64,000 nt of DNA from Myrmaecium sp. VS I D KN 1 (Eukaryota > Ascomycota > Dothideomycetes > Valsariales > Valsariaceae), in NCBI GenBank assembly GCA_019775845.1, contig JADQAV010000035.1, positions 1-64,000 on the forward strand. Direction: 5' to 3'. The notes under the pieces are model-generated. The model searched no databases. It saw only the letters and a program-made list of their open reading frames with translations, and was not told where the DNA came from. Shown piece after piece: positions 12,801-24,176 of this stretch (within the stretch, counting starts at the first letter, position 1; the number at the start of each line of letters is the position of its first letter). The translations under genes and the position numbers were made by a program.

Positions 12801-13554
12801 TCGATAGAACACTCGTTCAGCAACCCCATCTCCCTCTCCGACTTGCCAGTGAGGACACACTTGGAGCTCTTTAACATGATCGGCATCCTACCGATCTTGA
12901 TACCCGTCCTTTTGACCTTCGCATTTCCACGTCTGTACACAATATCCACCACAATCGGAGCTCCGTATGTCATATCGCGCAGGCGGCATTCGTTGGGCGT
13001 GATCGAAGACTTGTGGTTCTTCAGGTCATCTTCATCGGGGCGACTCGGGCTCAGCACTCGGATATCCGTGTACTTGAGCCAAAACTTTTCGTCCACGTCA
13101 CTGTACACGTATTGATTCGCCTTGACGATGTTCTTCAGCTCCGTCTCTATAAAGTAGTTGAAGGAGTCGATATGCTGCTTGACCAAACCCTTCACCTTGA
13201 GGAAGGCCGGAAGCAAATTCCACTTGTCTCGCGCGGTATCAATCGGGTCGGTGAGAGATTTGCCATAGTAAAACGGTTCCAGAATGGCGTCGAATCCATC
13301 ATCGCGGTGTGGGTTGTTGGGTCTCCCCCGTCGTGCCGGCTTATTCTGCATATCCTCCGCGTTCTGAGCGGACTCCGTCGCCGCTGCTTTCGCCTTCGTT
13401 TTCGCGGTGGTGGGGATGGCACGTTTCTTTCCCAGTTTTGCGGAGTCCTGCGCCAAAGTTAATGATGTTCAAGGCGCGCTGGAGCGGACGAGCATACCAT
13501 CGCTGCAGATTCGGACACCTCCGTCGGGCCTGATTTCTTCGCCTTCGGCCCCAT
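9828..13554 (-). CDS. RPC2: RNA polymerase III second-largest subunit
   Basis: Read on the minus strand, the exons are 13554-13498, 13447-12681 and 12630-9828, giving about 1208 residues. Both introns are 50 nt with ATTAAC or GCTAAC branch sites. The 19-residue first exon ([10 protein letters not shown]...) supplies the ATG, since the long open frame behind it has none of its own. The sequence follows Pol III RPC2/POLR3B rather than RPB2: [22 protein letters not shown] near the start, the SVTSSTHE junction across intron 2, [27 protein letters not shown] and a C-terminal CxxC-type zinc site (CDVCERCG ... CQTC). This catalytic-core subunit makes tRNA, 5S rRNA and U6 transcripts. An inverted CCAAT box lies about 130 bases upstream. 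The length is slightly above the usual 1130-1150 because of an extended basic N terminus. Confidence 0.96.
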
Positions 13555-16500
13555 GTTGTGGCGCGCAGTGGACTTTGGAGATTTTTCTGTTCCGCAATGA
13601 CATCCAAACCGAGCGGCGAAAGTCCGGCGATCGATAAGTCGAGGTGGCTAAGATGTACGCGGGTGGGTGGCCCTCATTGTGATTGGTTGGGAATTCAGCC
13701 CTTAATAAGCAATGTTCGAGCGACGAGCACTCTACATCGAAGTACATGCCGGATGAGTCTCTACGCCTCGTAGTCTACAGCAATGTAGCTGAACAATAAA
13801 GCTACACTACATCCTATCTGCCGCATACTTCGGTCAAAAGCATATTCAGATGAGACGATCGTTTATGAAAGTCTTGGGAACCACTAGTCCCAGCTCTCTG
13901 GCAAGAAAGTTAAACCGATTCAAATCACTCCATCAAGGCGTTCTCATGGCCCAATCCTCTCCTCGCCGCTGGCTGTACTGATTATACAGGTCGCTGGCCA
14001 TGGGCATACGGAATATGCGTAAGACGGGAGACCAGGCCTTGGAGTCGAGCAGACTCCCTTCCGTACCCCGATCCCGCATGCGTGGACGCAAGCCGGAAAG
14101 TTGCGTTACGACCACTACCCTTCAGAAAGATATGCCTTAGTCCCTACATAGCGAGATTCAGATCACCGTACGAGGGCATTAATCCGTACATCATCCATGC
14201 TTCGATCCTTTTGTCGTCGCGGAAGAGGTCCACTTCAGCCTTGCATGGCGGTTTAGTGTTGTTGACGACTATATCATTTGTCTTTTCCAGGATCAAGTGC
14301 TTCCTCCTTTCAATCATACAGAGAGTATGCGTCTCTAATTGCGTATCTTCGTCTCTCGAGTCACCTGCCTACTACCTACCTTATGTACCCTCTTGTTATC
14401 GCACCATCTTCGCCAGACGTACTTTTCGTATACGTCAGAGCGGTGGGTTTCGGGAGCGACTGTGCCATTGCCACAGCAGGTCCCATTTCCAGGTTGCCCT
14501 TCTAGACATGTGGTGTAATTTAGTACTTCTTAGAAAGTATAAAGCTGGAAACGCCGGCACCGATGAGTCTTTCCAAGTGAAAAGACATTGGCCTGGTCGT
14601 TTTCAATCGAAGCCTCAAATATCAAGCTCGGAATGGCTGTCGTGGAAAAGCAGCTTTTCATGTCCTCCAAGGGACGTTCAAGTGTACTTACTCACTAGAA
14701 TGTCAGTCCTTCGCATAAGGTAAGGTACGAACGGCTCACACATGATTCACCAGCAGTGCTTTCAAAAGAATCGTCGCGCCGCCAGTCGCAAGGCAAGCCT
14801 TTCCGCACCTTCTCTCTGCCCTAGATTGGTAAGGCGGCTTTCCCAAAACCGATTCCCTAGGTCCTTGAGGCAGGTACGAGCCATGTCATGCTTTGTCCTC
14901 CGTTCATGGATGGATGCCCAAAACTAAAGGACCCAAGGTGATCAATTTGTTTCGCTGCCGGCGCAATGCGGCCCTGCTGCTGCGGTTATGCACGACACCG
15001 GGCCTCACAGCAGATGGGATCGTCCCTCTTTCCCCCACTAATCTCGCTTGCATGCTTGCTTGTCTTGCCGGTCTTAGCGGGAGCAAAGGTTGGGCATCCA
15101 TGTAATAGACTCTAACTCCCTCGGCCCGCGTAAGCTGGCTCCGCGTGTACATGTCGGTGTTCGAAGTCACTGATGTCTGCCTCGTATTTTCTTCGATCGA
15201 CTGATGGCTTGAAGGGCCGAACTGGTGTCTGGACATGCGTGTCTTCGAAGTCCAGGTGAATAGGCAGCCTGCACCAGGTTCTGTAGAAAAGATTGACGTC
15301 TTGAAACTGCTAAGGTGGGAGGGAGGCGGGGGATGATGAGGGGTAAGTTAGAAGCGTCGGTGTCTTTACTGCAGCTACTCCGTGCAGAGTACCCCTCCGT
15401 CGATACCTCATGTTGCGAACTCCTCCACAACCCCTCCTTTCCCTCGAGACCAGGTCAGCTCCAGCCCCTCTCCTCTTTCGTAAGCCATCATGTCTTGTTT
15501 GCTGCTACCCCTCGGGTTCAGGAAACGGGAAGAGACCGGGAAGGTGGGGGACTGCTGTGGGATGATGCGTGCATATCCGTACAGCAAGCGTTTGACGGCT
15601 CGTAGTTAGTGTGGCTTGGACCACTGAAGTGACGTGCCCATACAGTACACCTCTTCATTTGTTTCACCGCTGCCGCGTCGCTCACTTGCCATGGATCCTC
15701 TTCTTGACGCACAGCGGCTAGGGAGGGCGACGGCATTACGGACATCGGCATTGGCGCGTATAAAAGTTAGATCATCCAAGCCGGGCCCGTGGAGGATCGA
15801 CTGTACGGGAGTCGGCATGTCGATGGTACTCTATACTCTGCACCGTACATGGAGCATGTTGCTTCGGTTTTTGGCAATCTGAACAGACCGTTTGCTGGCC
15901 AGCACGCAAACGAGCGAAAGCCGTAGCTAGAACTCCGATAGAGGCGCTCGCATCATCAACTGGATATCGGGATCTTCATTGTTCGCGGAGTGCGCTTCCG
16001 GGACACGATGACAAGTCGCTGGTGATTTGCAGGAAAGATCGCTCAACGGCTGCTGGAGGCAATGACTCATCGGTGGTTGCGAATGAGGTACGACTCTCAA
16101 TAATGGCCTTTACAGAAGATAGTCCTCGTGGTCCTCCTTTCGTAATTTAAATAGGATCCAAGCTTTCGAAGGTATAGTCCCTCGCTATCTACACCATTGT
16201 GCGTACGTATATCCGTACGCATGAAGCGTGGCAGTTTCGTGCAACGGTGGCTGAAGTGCTTATGGTTTTTGGTAGGAAAGTTGATGAATGTCGGATCCAC
16301 GACAGCCTCTGAACGTGCACAACGCTTTTTCAGCGTTTCTCTCGCCATCCTGGATAACAAGGAATAGTGAAGAGCTCTTGACGTCTTGTGGCCGCCGCGT
16401 GAAGATGAAACTCGCTCCGGGGATAGTTCCCTGTCGACAACGGCTGGTTCCCGCACTAGGGCCACCCGAAGGAGTTAAGCCTCAGGTCCGAGCGGGAGCG

Positions 16501-18249
16501 GTTCTGACCGGGCGGCAACTTGCCCTTCCGCAGTAAAAGTAGCGGTGAGGAACTCGGGGACCACTGCAATCGTTCTATAGAAAGACAGGATCGCCCAGGG
16601 CAATTGGTTGAAGTAACTGCGCGGTCGCTGCAAGAAGACGTACCCAGTGGCGAAAAAAGCAACTTATTCGAGGACACGAAGTACCTGAGAACGCAAAGCA
16701 GCGATCAGGCACATGCAGAAACCATCTTGGCGGGAAGAGAAGCATGGCCCGGTCCCTGGCCCTAGGGTTGAGCAGGCCAGATGGCTCGTGGGCGGCCACC
16801 CAGCGTGATAGCGCCATGCCCTTGAACAAAGATCATCGTCGGTGGTTGAGGTTATCAGACAGAGCTGCCCTCTTTGTTACGATCACGATCAGGCGAAATG
16901 GAGAGGGATTCAATTACTGATGCTCGGCAACGGTGCATCATGATGCGGCTGGCAGTAACTTGCAAGCAAATCTCAAGGCGGCCGCGTTACAGACAGAGTT
17001 AAGGGCGCAGAACGTCGCCCTAACTGTACGGCCTAGCGAAGTACCGTGACGTTGCGACGAGAGGGTCGACTGGGCATCTTCTCTGGAGGATGATGCCCTG
17101 TCCGGCCCGCCAGCAGTCCTTGCGCCAGGGTGCACCAACCTGGACGGCACCAGTGGAGCAGAGGGCATCGTTCATTGAAGCACCCCACCGGCTAGGCACC
17201 CAGAATCCGCCGGCCAGGCCAGGGTGGAGGACGGTTTGGCTGCCAGTAGAACTCAAAGTGCATGGGAAGTCTGGGGAAGCTCAGCATGCCATCGAACCGT
17301 AAAGGTGTAAACTGTAATGCATGTACCGCATCATCGTGTACGGAGGCACCGTTTGGAAGACGGGGAGGCGAGCGATATAGAATAATACATCTGTACATAC
17401 CATAGTACCTACGCCGGCTGGCAGGACTTCGTTGAGGCGGCCGTGAACGAAGCGAAACACGTTTCTGCGGGGACATGGCGCGCTCTCTTTTCATAGTACT
17501 TCATGATGTGATGTGCATGGCGGGCCCTATCCGTACTCTAATTCACTCTTTCCCTCCCTTTTGTGTGGCTTTCCGTGCAGCGACTACCTCGTAGGTACTC
17601 TCTGCGTTAGCCTGGACCGCCCAAGGGAAATAAGGGTCTCCCGTCGGCCACCTCCAACGTGAGGAGGAACCTGAGCACCTCGGACATCCTCTTGTACAAT
17701 ACTAAAGCTACTGTATCCTCAACGCGCCCGACTGCTTCCTTATTCCTTGTGTATTTTTTTCGATCTTTTCTTCTCGTCTGCTGCCATCAGCCTGCACTCT
17801 CTCGTGTGCTCGCGTCGTCGCAACGTCCAGCGAGCTCTAGCTTCCCCAACACGCAACCGATCCCTCGACCCCCTCGTCCCTCGTCCCTCGTCCCAACCGT
17901 GCCTGTACCATACATCGTACGTTGGGCAGGGGTTCTGTACAACACCACCAGCCGCTCTCCGCGTCAATCTCCGTGTCCATTCTCTGCGCCCTCGTTTGGC
18001 TGTGACGATCTGAAGTACTTTGGAGGACATTTGCCTCTTATACTCGAGGCCCTGGTGTAAGACTACAGCCTCCACGTCCCTTCAAACGCCGGCTTTGCCA
18101 GCAGCTTGCCAGTTCATGAACGCCCGACTGCACTGCGTTGGCAGTGGGCAGTTGGCAGTTGGCAGTCCCCAGATGTCTACACCTCCAGCTTTCCCTTTTT
18201 CCTGGGCGTCTCCGCTGACATTGCCCGGTGTCAGAATCCGACATTCGTA
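13555..18249. other. Gene-free stretch upstream of the PUF gene
   Basis: About 4.7 kb with only short, family-less open frames on both strands and no recognisable transposon protein, tRNA or rRNA. The first 150 bases are the RPC2 promoter, with ATTGG at 13682-13686. From about 17,700 the plus strand becomes CT-rich, like the leader of the PUF gene. Base composition in the middle is balanced rather than AT-rich, so there is no sign of a mutated repeat. The stretch may hold a long non-coding RNA, a long 5' leader with introns, or a gene I cannot recognise. Confidence 0.5.
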
Positions 18250-21200
18250 ATGGTCTTCTCCGGTAGTCTCGTCGAACGCGGCGACGATCTGCGCTTCCGT
18301 AGCCCGCAGTCACCTCGCGATGAGCAGCCGTTCCCCAATTTCGCCTCTCCTCTACGCTCAATTGGCAGCCAGATACAACCACGCGCCTCTTTTTCGACCG
18401 ACATCCGTGGCTCTCTTCCCCGACGCTTCACCACGAATACTGTACCAACGTTGAGCACAAAATTGTCCCCGATTGGGCAGGAGAGAAGACAGGCAGCGGA
18501 GTCAATAGAGGCCGAGACCGCGGTATGTAGTATTTTCTCTCGCATTTGCAGCTCGGTGATATTTTCCGTAGGCCGTTGGTAGTTGTAGTCATCTTTGAGC
18601 AGGTAGAGCGTTGCGGGCTTTCTTTGGACGGTCTGGGACCTAATGCTGTCGTTGAGCCAGGCGAGCTATTGTTGATGCCTGGGCTCTAGTAGCAGAAGCT
18701 TGCTGTACGCGAACCGTAGCAGCAGGAAGGCTATTTTGATATTGTATCCAGCGTCCTGCTCACATGCACTTTGCTAACACCTATTTTGACTTCAGACGTT
18801 CCACAAGGTCAAACTTGTAAGTATTTTCTTTACCGCTCTTTCGATATCTTACCTCAAGATCTCAAGATCTCGTGCTTTTGTTGGGTGTCCTTTTCCCTTC
18901 AACATCTTGCAGCTGCTTCCCTTATTTAACCCACACCATCGTCTTGTCTTCTACATCCCAACCGAACCGAACCCTCATCGTCGATTCCCTGAATTTGTAC
19001 TGACCTCTATCAGGAACTCGAGCAGAAGACGCAAGAAGTCGAGTATCTGCGCGAGCAACAGCGTCGGTTCACAGAACTCCTTGAAATGCAAAATCAGCCC
19101 GAGCGAGACAACTACCAGCGACTCTCGGGCCACATGAACCGATACAACCTGCCACAGAGTGAACCGACAACTCCTCCGGAGTACCACACCACTGCCCTCC
19201 CATCCTTCCTACCGATGTCAACCCGTTCCGCTCGGTTTTCGTCGGCTAGCATGGCTTCACCGCCCGGAGTTCTCACTCGTCCCGCTCGTGCTGGCTCGCA
19301 AGTTACTTCGCCTCCTACCTTCTCAAATCCCACCTCTCATCATCACCCGTCGAAGTCTGTTCCTGGTTCACGTCGTGGCTCGGACGAGGACGAGGCGCCT
19401 AACGACTACGAGATCTCTAAAGCTGCAGCTACGGCAGCTGGTTACAATCGGTAAGTTTTTCTCATGTCGTTTGTTCCCTTTTTATCCACGCTTGCGTTTG
19501 CATTCTTTGCTTTGCCGGTTAGCCGAGCTTCCCCTACATTCCAACGTACCCTGCTACGTAGTTCCCGAGATCCTGGCCGACCCCAACACATCCCACCGCG
19601 TTTGGCGCGCCAGACCTGCTATAAGATATGTACTGACTGGTGTCTCTAGAGTCAACCGTATTTCCATGCCTGTTACGGGTTTAGATCATCGCAGCATTGC
19701 CGAACTCCCCGACGTCAGTACCGTCCTTGGAGGTATCGATACCACTAAGTATCTTTTTGGCAACGAAGACAACGCGGGTCAGCCTCTTTCACCCCGGGGT
19801 CAGGCCCGGTTATCCATGAAAGTCAACAGAGACGGCTTCCCGACGCTTCGTAGCGACGACATGCACCTCTCCACGCAGGGCGTTGCTCTGGATTTGGCTA
19901 CTACTCCCTCGCCAAACCCCGAGCAGCAAAATGGCTGGGGCTTCACACGCCACCGTCCGATGCCAAGCTTGCCGACCAATGCTTTCAGTCAAACTTTCCC
20001 GCCGGAAACCACTCGCAGCCGTCATGATAGTACTGTGGAGACTACACCCAAGTCCAACCGTCACTCATTGGAGGCCAAGTTCAGCCCATTTGGTAGTGAA
20101 GCTCAGCTTGCGAATTTGCAGAGGACCCCTACTGGTGGTGTCTCCAATGGTATGCCTAAACTACAGGCCTCATACTCCACTAATGACATACCAACTCTGA
20201 AAAATGTCAATGGTTCGAACGGCTTTCCTAGCAGTCACCCATCTTCAGTCAACAACCACGCTGAGCAGCACTTTCATAACCATAATGCTAGCCTCGGACG
20301 CATTCCTCCCAACGCTGCGAGCAAGACTCACAGTCGTGAACTTTCGGGCGGTGAGGAAAACAGTTTCCGCGGAATTAACTCCGTGTTGCATGCCAGTGCC
20401 GCACCGTTCGGCCCCACGCTGACATCTCCATCAACTACTGGATCCAATGGAGGTGTACCGCTGGCTAAACCGGTCACGTCATCTGCAACTTCGCCGAATG
20501 CTGTAGCTCCAGTACAGCCAACTGTACAGCAGCAGCAGGAGATTACGGCTGTCCAGTATCGTGGCCCGCCCGTTATTCCGAATCCGATTAGCCAGTATTA
20601 CAATCAGCTGGCCATGGCGAATCTGGGCATGAATGGCATGCAGTTTGGTGTGCCTTGGGGAGGCTCTCCCCAGCTGTACTCCTCTTACGGCCAGTTTAGT
20701 TCTCAAGGTTATCAGAATTATCCGCAACCAACAGGTTCGCGCTTCTCTGCCGACAGTCAAGCTCGCATCATCCAGTCTCGCCGTACACAAACCAGCGACA
20801 ATGACAGCCGTTTTGCCAACTTCGATCTCAAGCTCAGACGCGAGGAAATCTACGGACTCTGCAAGGATCAGCATGGCTGTCGCTTCCTGCAAAAGAGACT
20901 GGAAGATGGCAATCCGGAGACACTTCAAATCATTTTCGAAGAGACAAACTCTCACGTCGTCGAGCTTATGACTGATTCCTTTGGCAACTATCTCTGTCAG
21001 AAGCTGCTAGAATATACCAACGATGACCAGCGCACGATCCTCATCAACAACGCTTCTCCCAGAATGGTCAAAATCGCTTTGGATACACATGGTACTCGAG
21101 CTCTTCAGAAGATGATTGAGTTCGTTTCCACTCCGCAGCAGGTCCAAACAATCATTCGCTCCTTGAAGGATCATGTCATCAACTTGATCCAGGATCTCAA

Positions 21201-22044
21201 TGGAAATCATGTTATTCAGAAGTGTCTGAATCACCTCAAGCATGAAAACGCGCAGTTCATTTTTGATGCGGTTGGTGAAGCTTGTGTCATAGTCGGTACG
21301 CACCGTCATGGTTGCTGTGTTCTACAGCGATGCATCGACCATGCATCTCCCAGCCAGCGGGCCTATCTCGTCTCGCAAATCACAAAGCACTCCGTGGTGC
21401 TCGTCCAAGATGCCTTTGGTAACTATGTGGTGCAGTATGTTCTCGACTTGAACGAGCAAGCATTTACCCGGCCGATCTGTGCGGGTTTCCTCGGCAAGAT
21501 CAGTGAACTGTCTCGCCAGAAGTTCAGTTCCAACGTCATTGAAAAGTGCATCAGGATGTCGGATATGGACACGAAGCGCATGATGATCGAAGAGCTCCTT
21601 CGGCCCGAAGACCTTGAGAAGCTCTTGCGCGATTCTTACGCCAACTATGTTATGCAGACGGCGCTAGAGTTTGCTCCCGATGACTTGTGCGCCGGCCTCA
21701 TCGAGTCCATTCGCCCGATTCTCCCAAGCATTCGGCAGACGCCATATGGTCGTCGTATTCAGAGCAAGGTGCAAGAGCGGGAGAACCGTTTAAGTCTCCA
21801 GGCCGGGGCGTCGGCTCAAGCACCGTTTTACAATGCTCCGCTCCCGCTGGCAAACAATTACCAGAGAACCGAAGGTCCTTATGCCACCATGGGCAACGGC
21901 TATTCCAACGAGATTGCCTCCCCTCGACCTCACCGCTTGAGCAACCCTCCTCTGCCCAATCAATTGCAAAACTCTGTACAACAGCAGGGCTTCCCTGCCT
22001 ACGGTCGTGGAGGCCAAGGCAATGGACCCGGCAGCTACTATTAA
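18250..22044 (+). CDS. Pumilio-family (PUF) RNA-binding protein, Puf4/Mpt5-like
   Basis: Four exons, 18250-18522, 18796-18816 (21 nt), 19014-19450 and 19650-22044, give about 1041 residues. All junctions are GT..AG and keep frame. The 7-codon microexon lies inside a predicted coiled coil (IEAETATFHKVKLELEQKTQ). Eight PUF repeats cover about 632-965. Their base-contacting residues are, in order, CR..Q, NY..Q, TR..Q, NH..Q, CC..Q, NY..Q, SN..E and NY..Q, which by the PUF code read UGUAUAUA in 5' to 3' RNA. HGCRFLQ in repeat 1 and HRHGCCVLQR in repeat 5 favour the Puf4/Mpt5 branch over Puf3. Family members bind 3' untranslated regions in the cytoplasm and promote mRNA repression and decay. The N-terminal half is Ser/Pro/Asn-rich and probably disordered. 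The start codon is the first in-frame ATG of exon 1 that follows a plausible leader. An upstream GTG-type start cannot be excluded. Confidence 0.92.
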
Positions 22045-24176
22045 CGATATCATGACGTTATGACCTCATGAATTATGGTCTTTTGTGCAGTACAATGACC
22101 TCGGCATTACTATGAGCATATTGGTGCGCTTCTACCACTCTGCACACTCGTTCCATCACGATTATCAACCGGATGCAACTTCCGGCTTTTATGGATGACA
22201 ACCGCTCGTCTATAAGCTTGTAGCGCATAGAATAAGGCCAGCCAACTTGGAAATCTAATTTCCCTTTTCTGGATGGGGCCTTCAAAAAATCGACCGCTTG
22301 TACATTATCCAATGAATCTCCCTTCTCCTTTGGCGTTCTCTTACGCGGACCGGTTCTATCCACACGCCAGACTCAGGCCTTGAAGGTCTTTCCATCTTTT
22401 GGCTTTTCATACTTGCGACAGATCGATTCGACAATTGGAAAACCACACACTTTTGGTCAATCACCAAGTTCGGATCTCCAGCCTTCTTTTCACCTGCGAA
22501 AAGACCCTTTTCTTAGCTGGGCAGCCTCCTTTGGACCGTTACCGCCGAGCCTCGTCCTTTAATGTTGTTATGGCACCTCCTCGCGTTGCCGATTTCGCGC
22601 ACCATTAAGAACAGTCTTATTGTGCGTGTCAAGGACCAACTCAGCCGCGTAATACCACTGCCTGCGAAGATACTGAGGGGGTACAACACTACAATTCAAC
22701 ACGGCATACGGTCCAAATGCCGTCTCTGCCCTGCAATGGCTCTCTTTTACGCTCATTGACGAATCACCCTTTTCCTTCCTTCATTTCTTCTTTTCCTTTC
22801 TTTCTTTCGTTCCCTTCAATACGGGGAGTTTTTCACCTGGTCCTCATGGCAGAGGAATAACCAGTTTTAGGACTCTCGGCGATTAATCCGCCTGACCTGG
22901 ATCAGGATTGCCCACTTTCACTGCACCTATTACCCTACTTAGCTTCCTCTGCTACTTTCATGCATCCCCCTTTTCCCTCCTCTTGGATCGACCGCAACGT
23001 CGAACCTTGACTATGCTTCAGAAAGGTATTGGCTAATCGCCCTTCTGTTTTTGTTCACATGGACTATATTTGAATAGCTCATTGGATTCTCGGGGTTGAG
23101 GGGGATGAGAAAACCGCGGGAGGCTCGTCACACGGATGGACATGGGCATGGAATTCTTTATCATCTTCCTTGCTCAGCGTCGCCGCGTACCTATCGGAAA
23201 TCTTACTTAGCTTGGGCCAAAGTGGATTCCGCGAACATGGGGATTTTGGACGGGGATCGTTGCTCTTTTCCGGTCTTTTGAGAAATACAAGTTCGCTTTT
23301 TTCTTCTCCGGCCTGATGTTTTGCTTTCGCTTTTCCTCCTTTGCTCGTGAAAGCTGCTTGTTGTGTCGTGCGTTGACCTCGGACTCAACCAGTGAGGAAT
23401 AGTCCATTGTCTTCTTGGTTCCAAGCCTTACTTTTGCCTTCGGCAGTATTCGTTTGGTCCGGTCTTGCTCGGCTTAGGTTCGCTCCCTCCCTTCGTTCCT
23501 CCATTCCCGTGGATTCACTACGATATGGTCTCAAATTGGACACTTCCGAGCTATCAAGACGGGCCTCCGTACATGAACTATTTATATCTTGACGGTCTCG
23601 ATCTCAATAATAACCTCGCCACCCATCCATCCCTTACGTTCAGTGGGATACGGGATTCGCTGCTGCTTTTTGCAATTATATTGCTTGTTCTTTGCCTTTA
23701 TTTTCATGAAGGAACAACGAACCAACCGTGGGAGATGGAAAGGCCTTCGGCGTAGCGAGCTTACTCGGTCTAATATTATATAGATGGAGAAAAAGAAAAG
23801 AAAAAGAGAAGAATTCATATCTAGAATGGACCCTTCCGGCGTGGACTGTTCGAATTCATCCCGTGTTACTACGTGTTTACTGCACCGCGAGGCAAGAGAT
23901 AATCATTGATACAAAAGTAGGAGTGAAGAAGGTGGTAAGCCCACTGCAAATGACATTGCAATATCTATTTTCAATCCATCCTTGACTGACTTGACTCCAT
24001 GATCAATGAACCCTTGAATACATACAAGAAACCACGCATCCTCCGAACACACCCAGTGTGGAAGCAAAAACCCTCTCCCCGCAGTACTGACCAAAGTAAA
24101 TACAAGAAACTGAGGGCCAGACAGAACATATATACCAGAAAACTAAATCGTGAGCAAGAGAAAGAAGACTGCGTCA
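22045..24176. other. Convergent 3' flanks of the PUF and Neo1 genes
   Basis: About 2.1 kb between two converging genes. It is T-rich and CT-rich with a pyrimidine tract at 22,765-22,815. Short open frames on both strands match no family I know. It is longer than two ordinary 3' untranslated regions, so an unrecognised non-coding transcript is possible. Confidence 0.5.

Noticed and set aside
9828-13554. Identity as RPB2 (Pol II) instead of RPC2
   Set aside because: The block [13 protein letters not shown], the SVTSSTHE region and the short zinc end follow Pol III subunits, and the length is nearer RPC2.
14082-14723. A 213-codon plus-strand frame in the large gene-free stretch
   Set aside because: No ATG context, no family likeness, irregular composition and no splice partners. 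Treated as chance.
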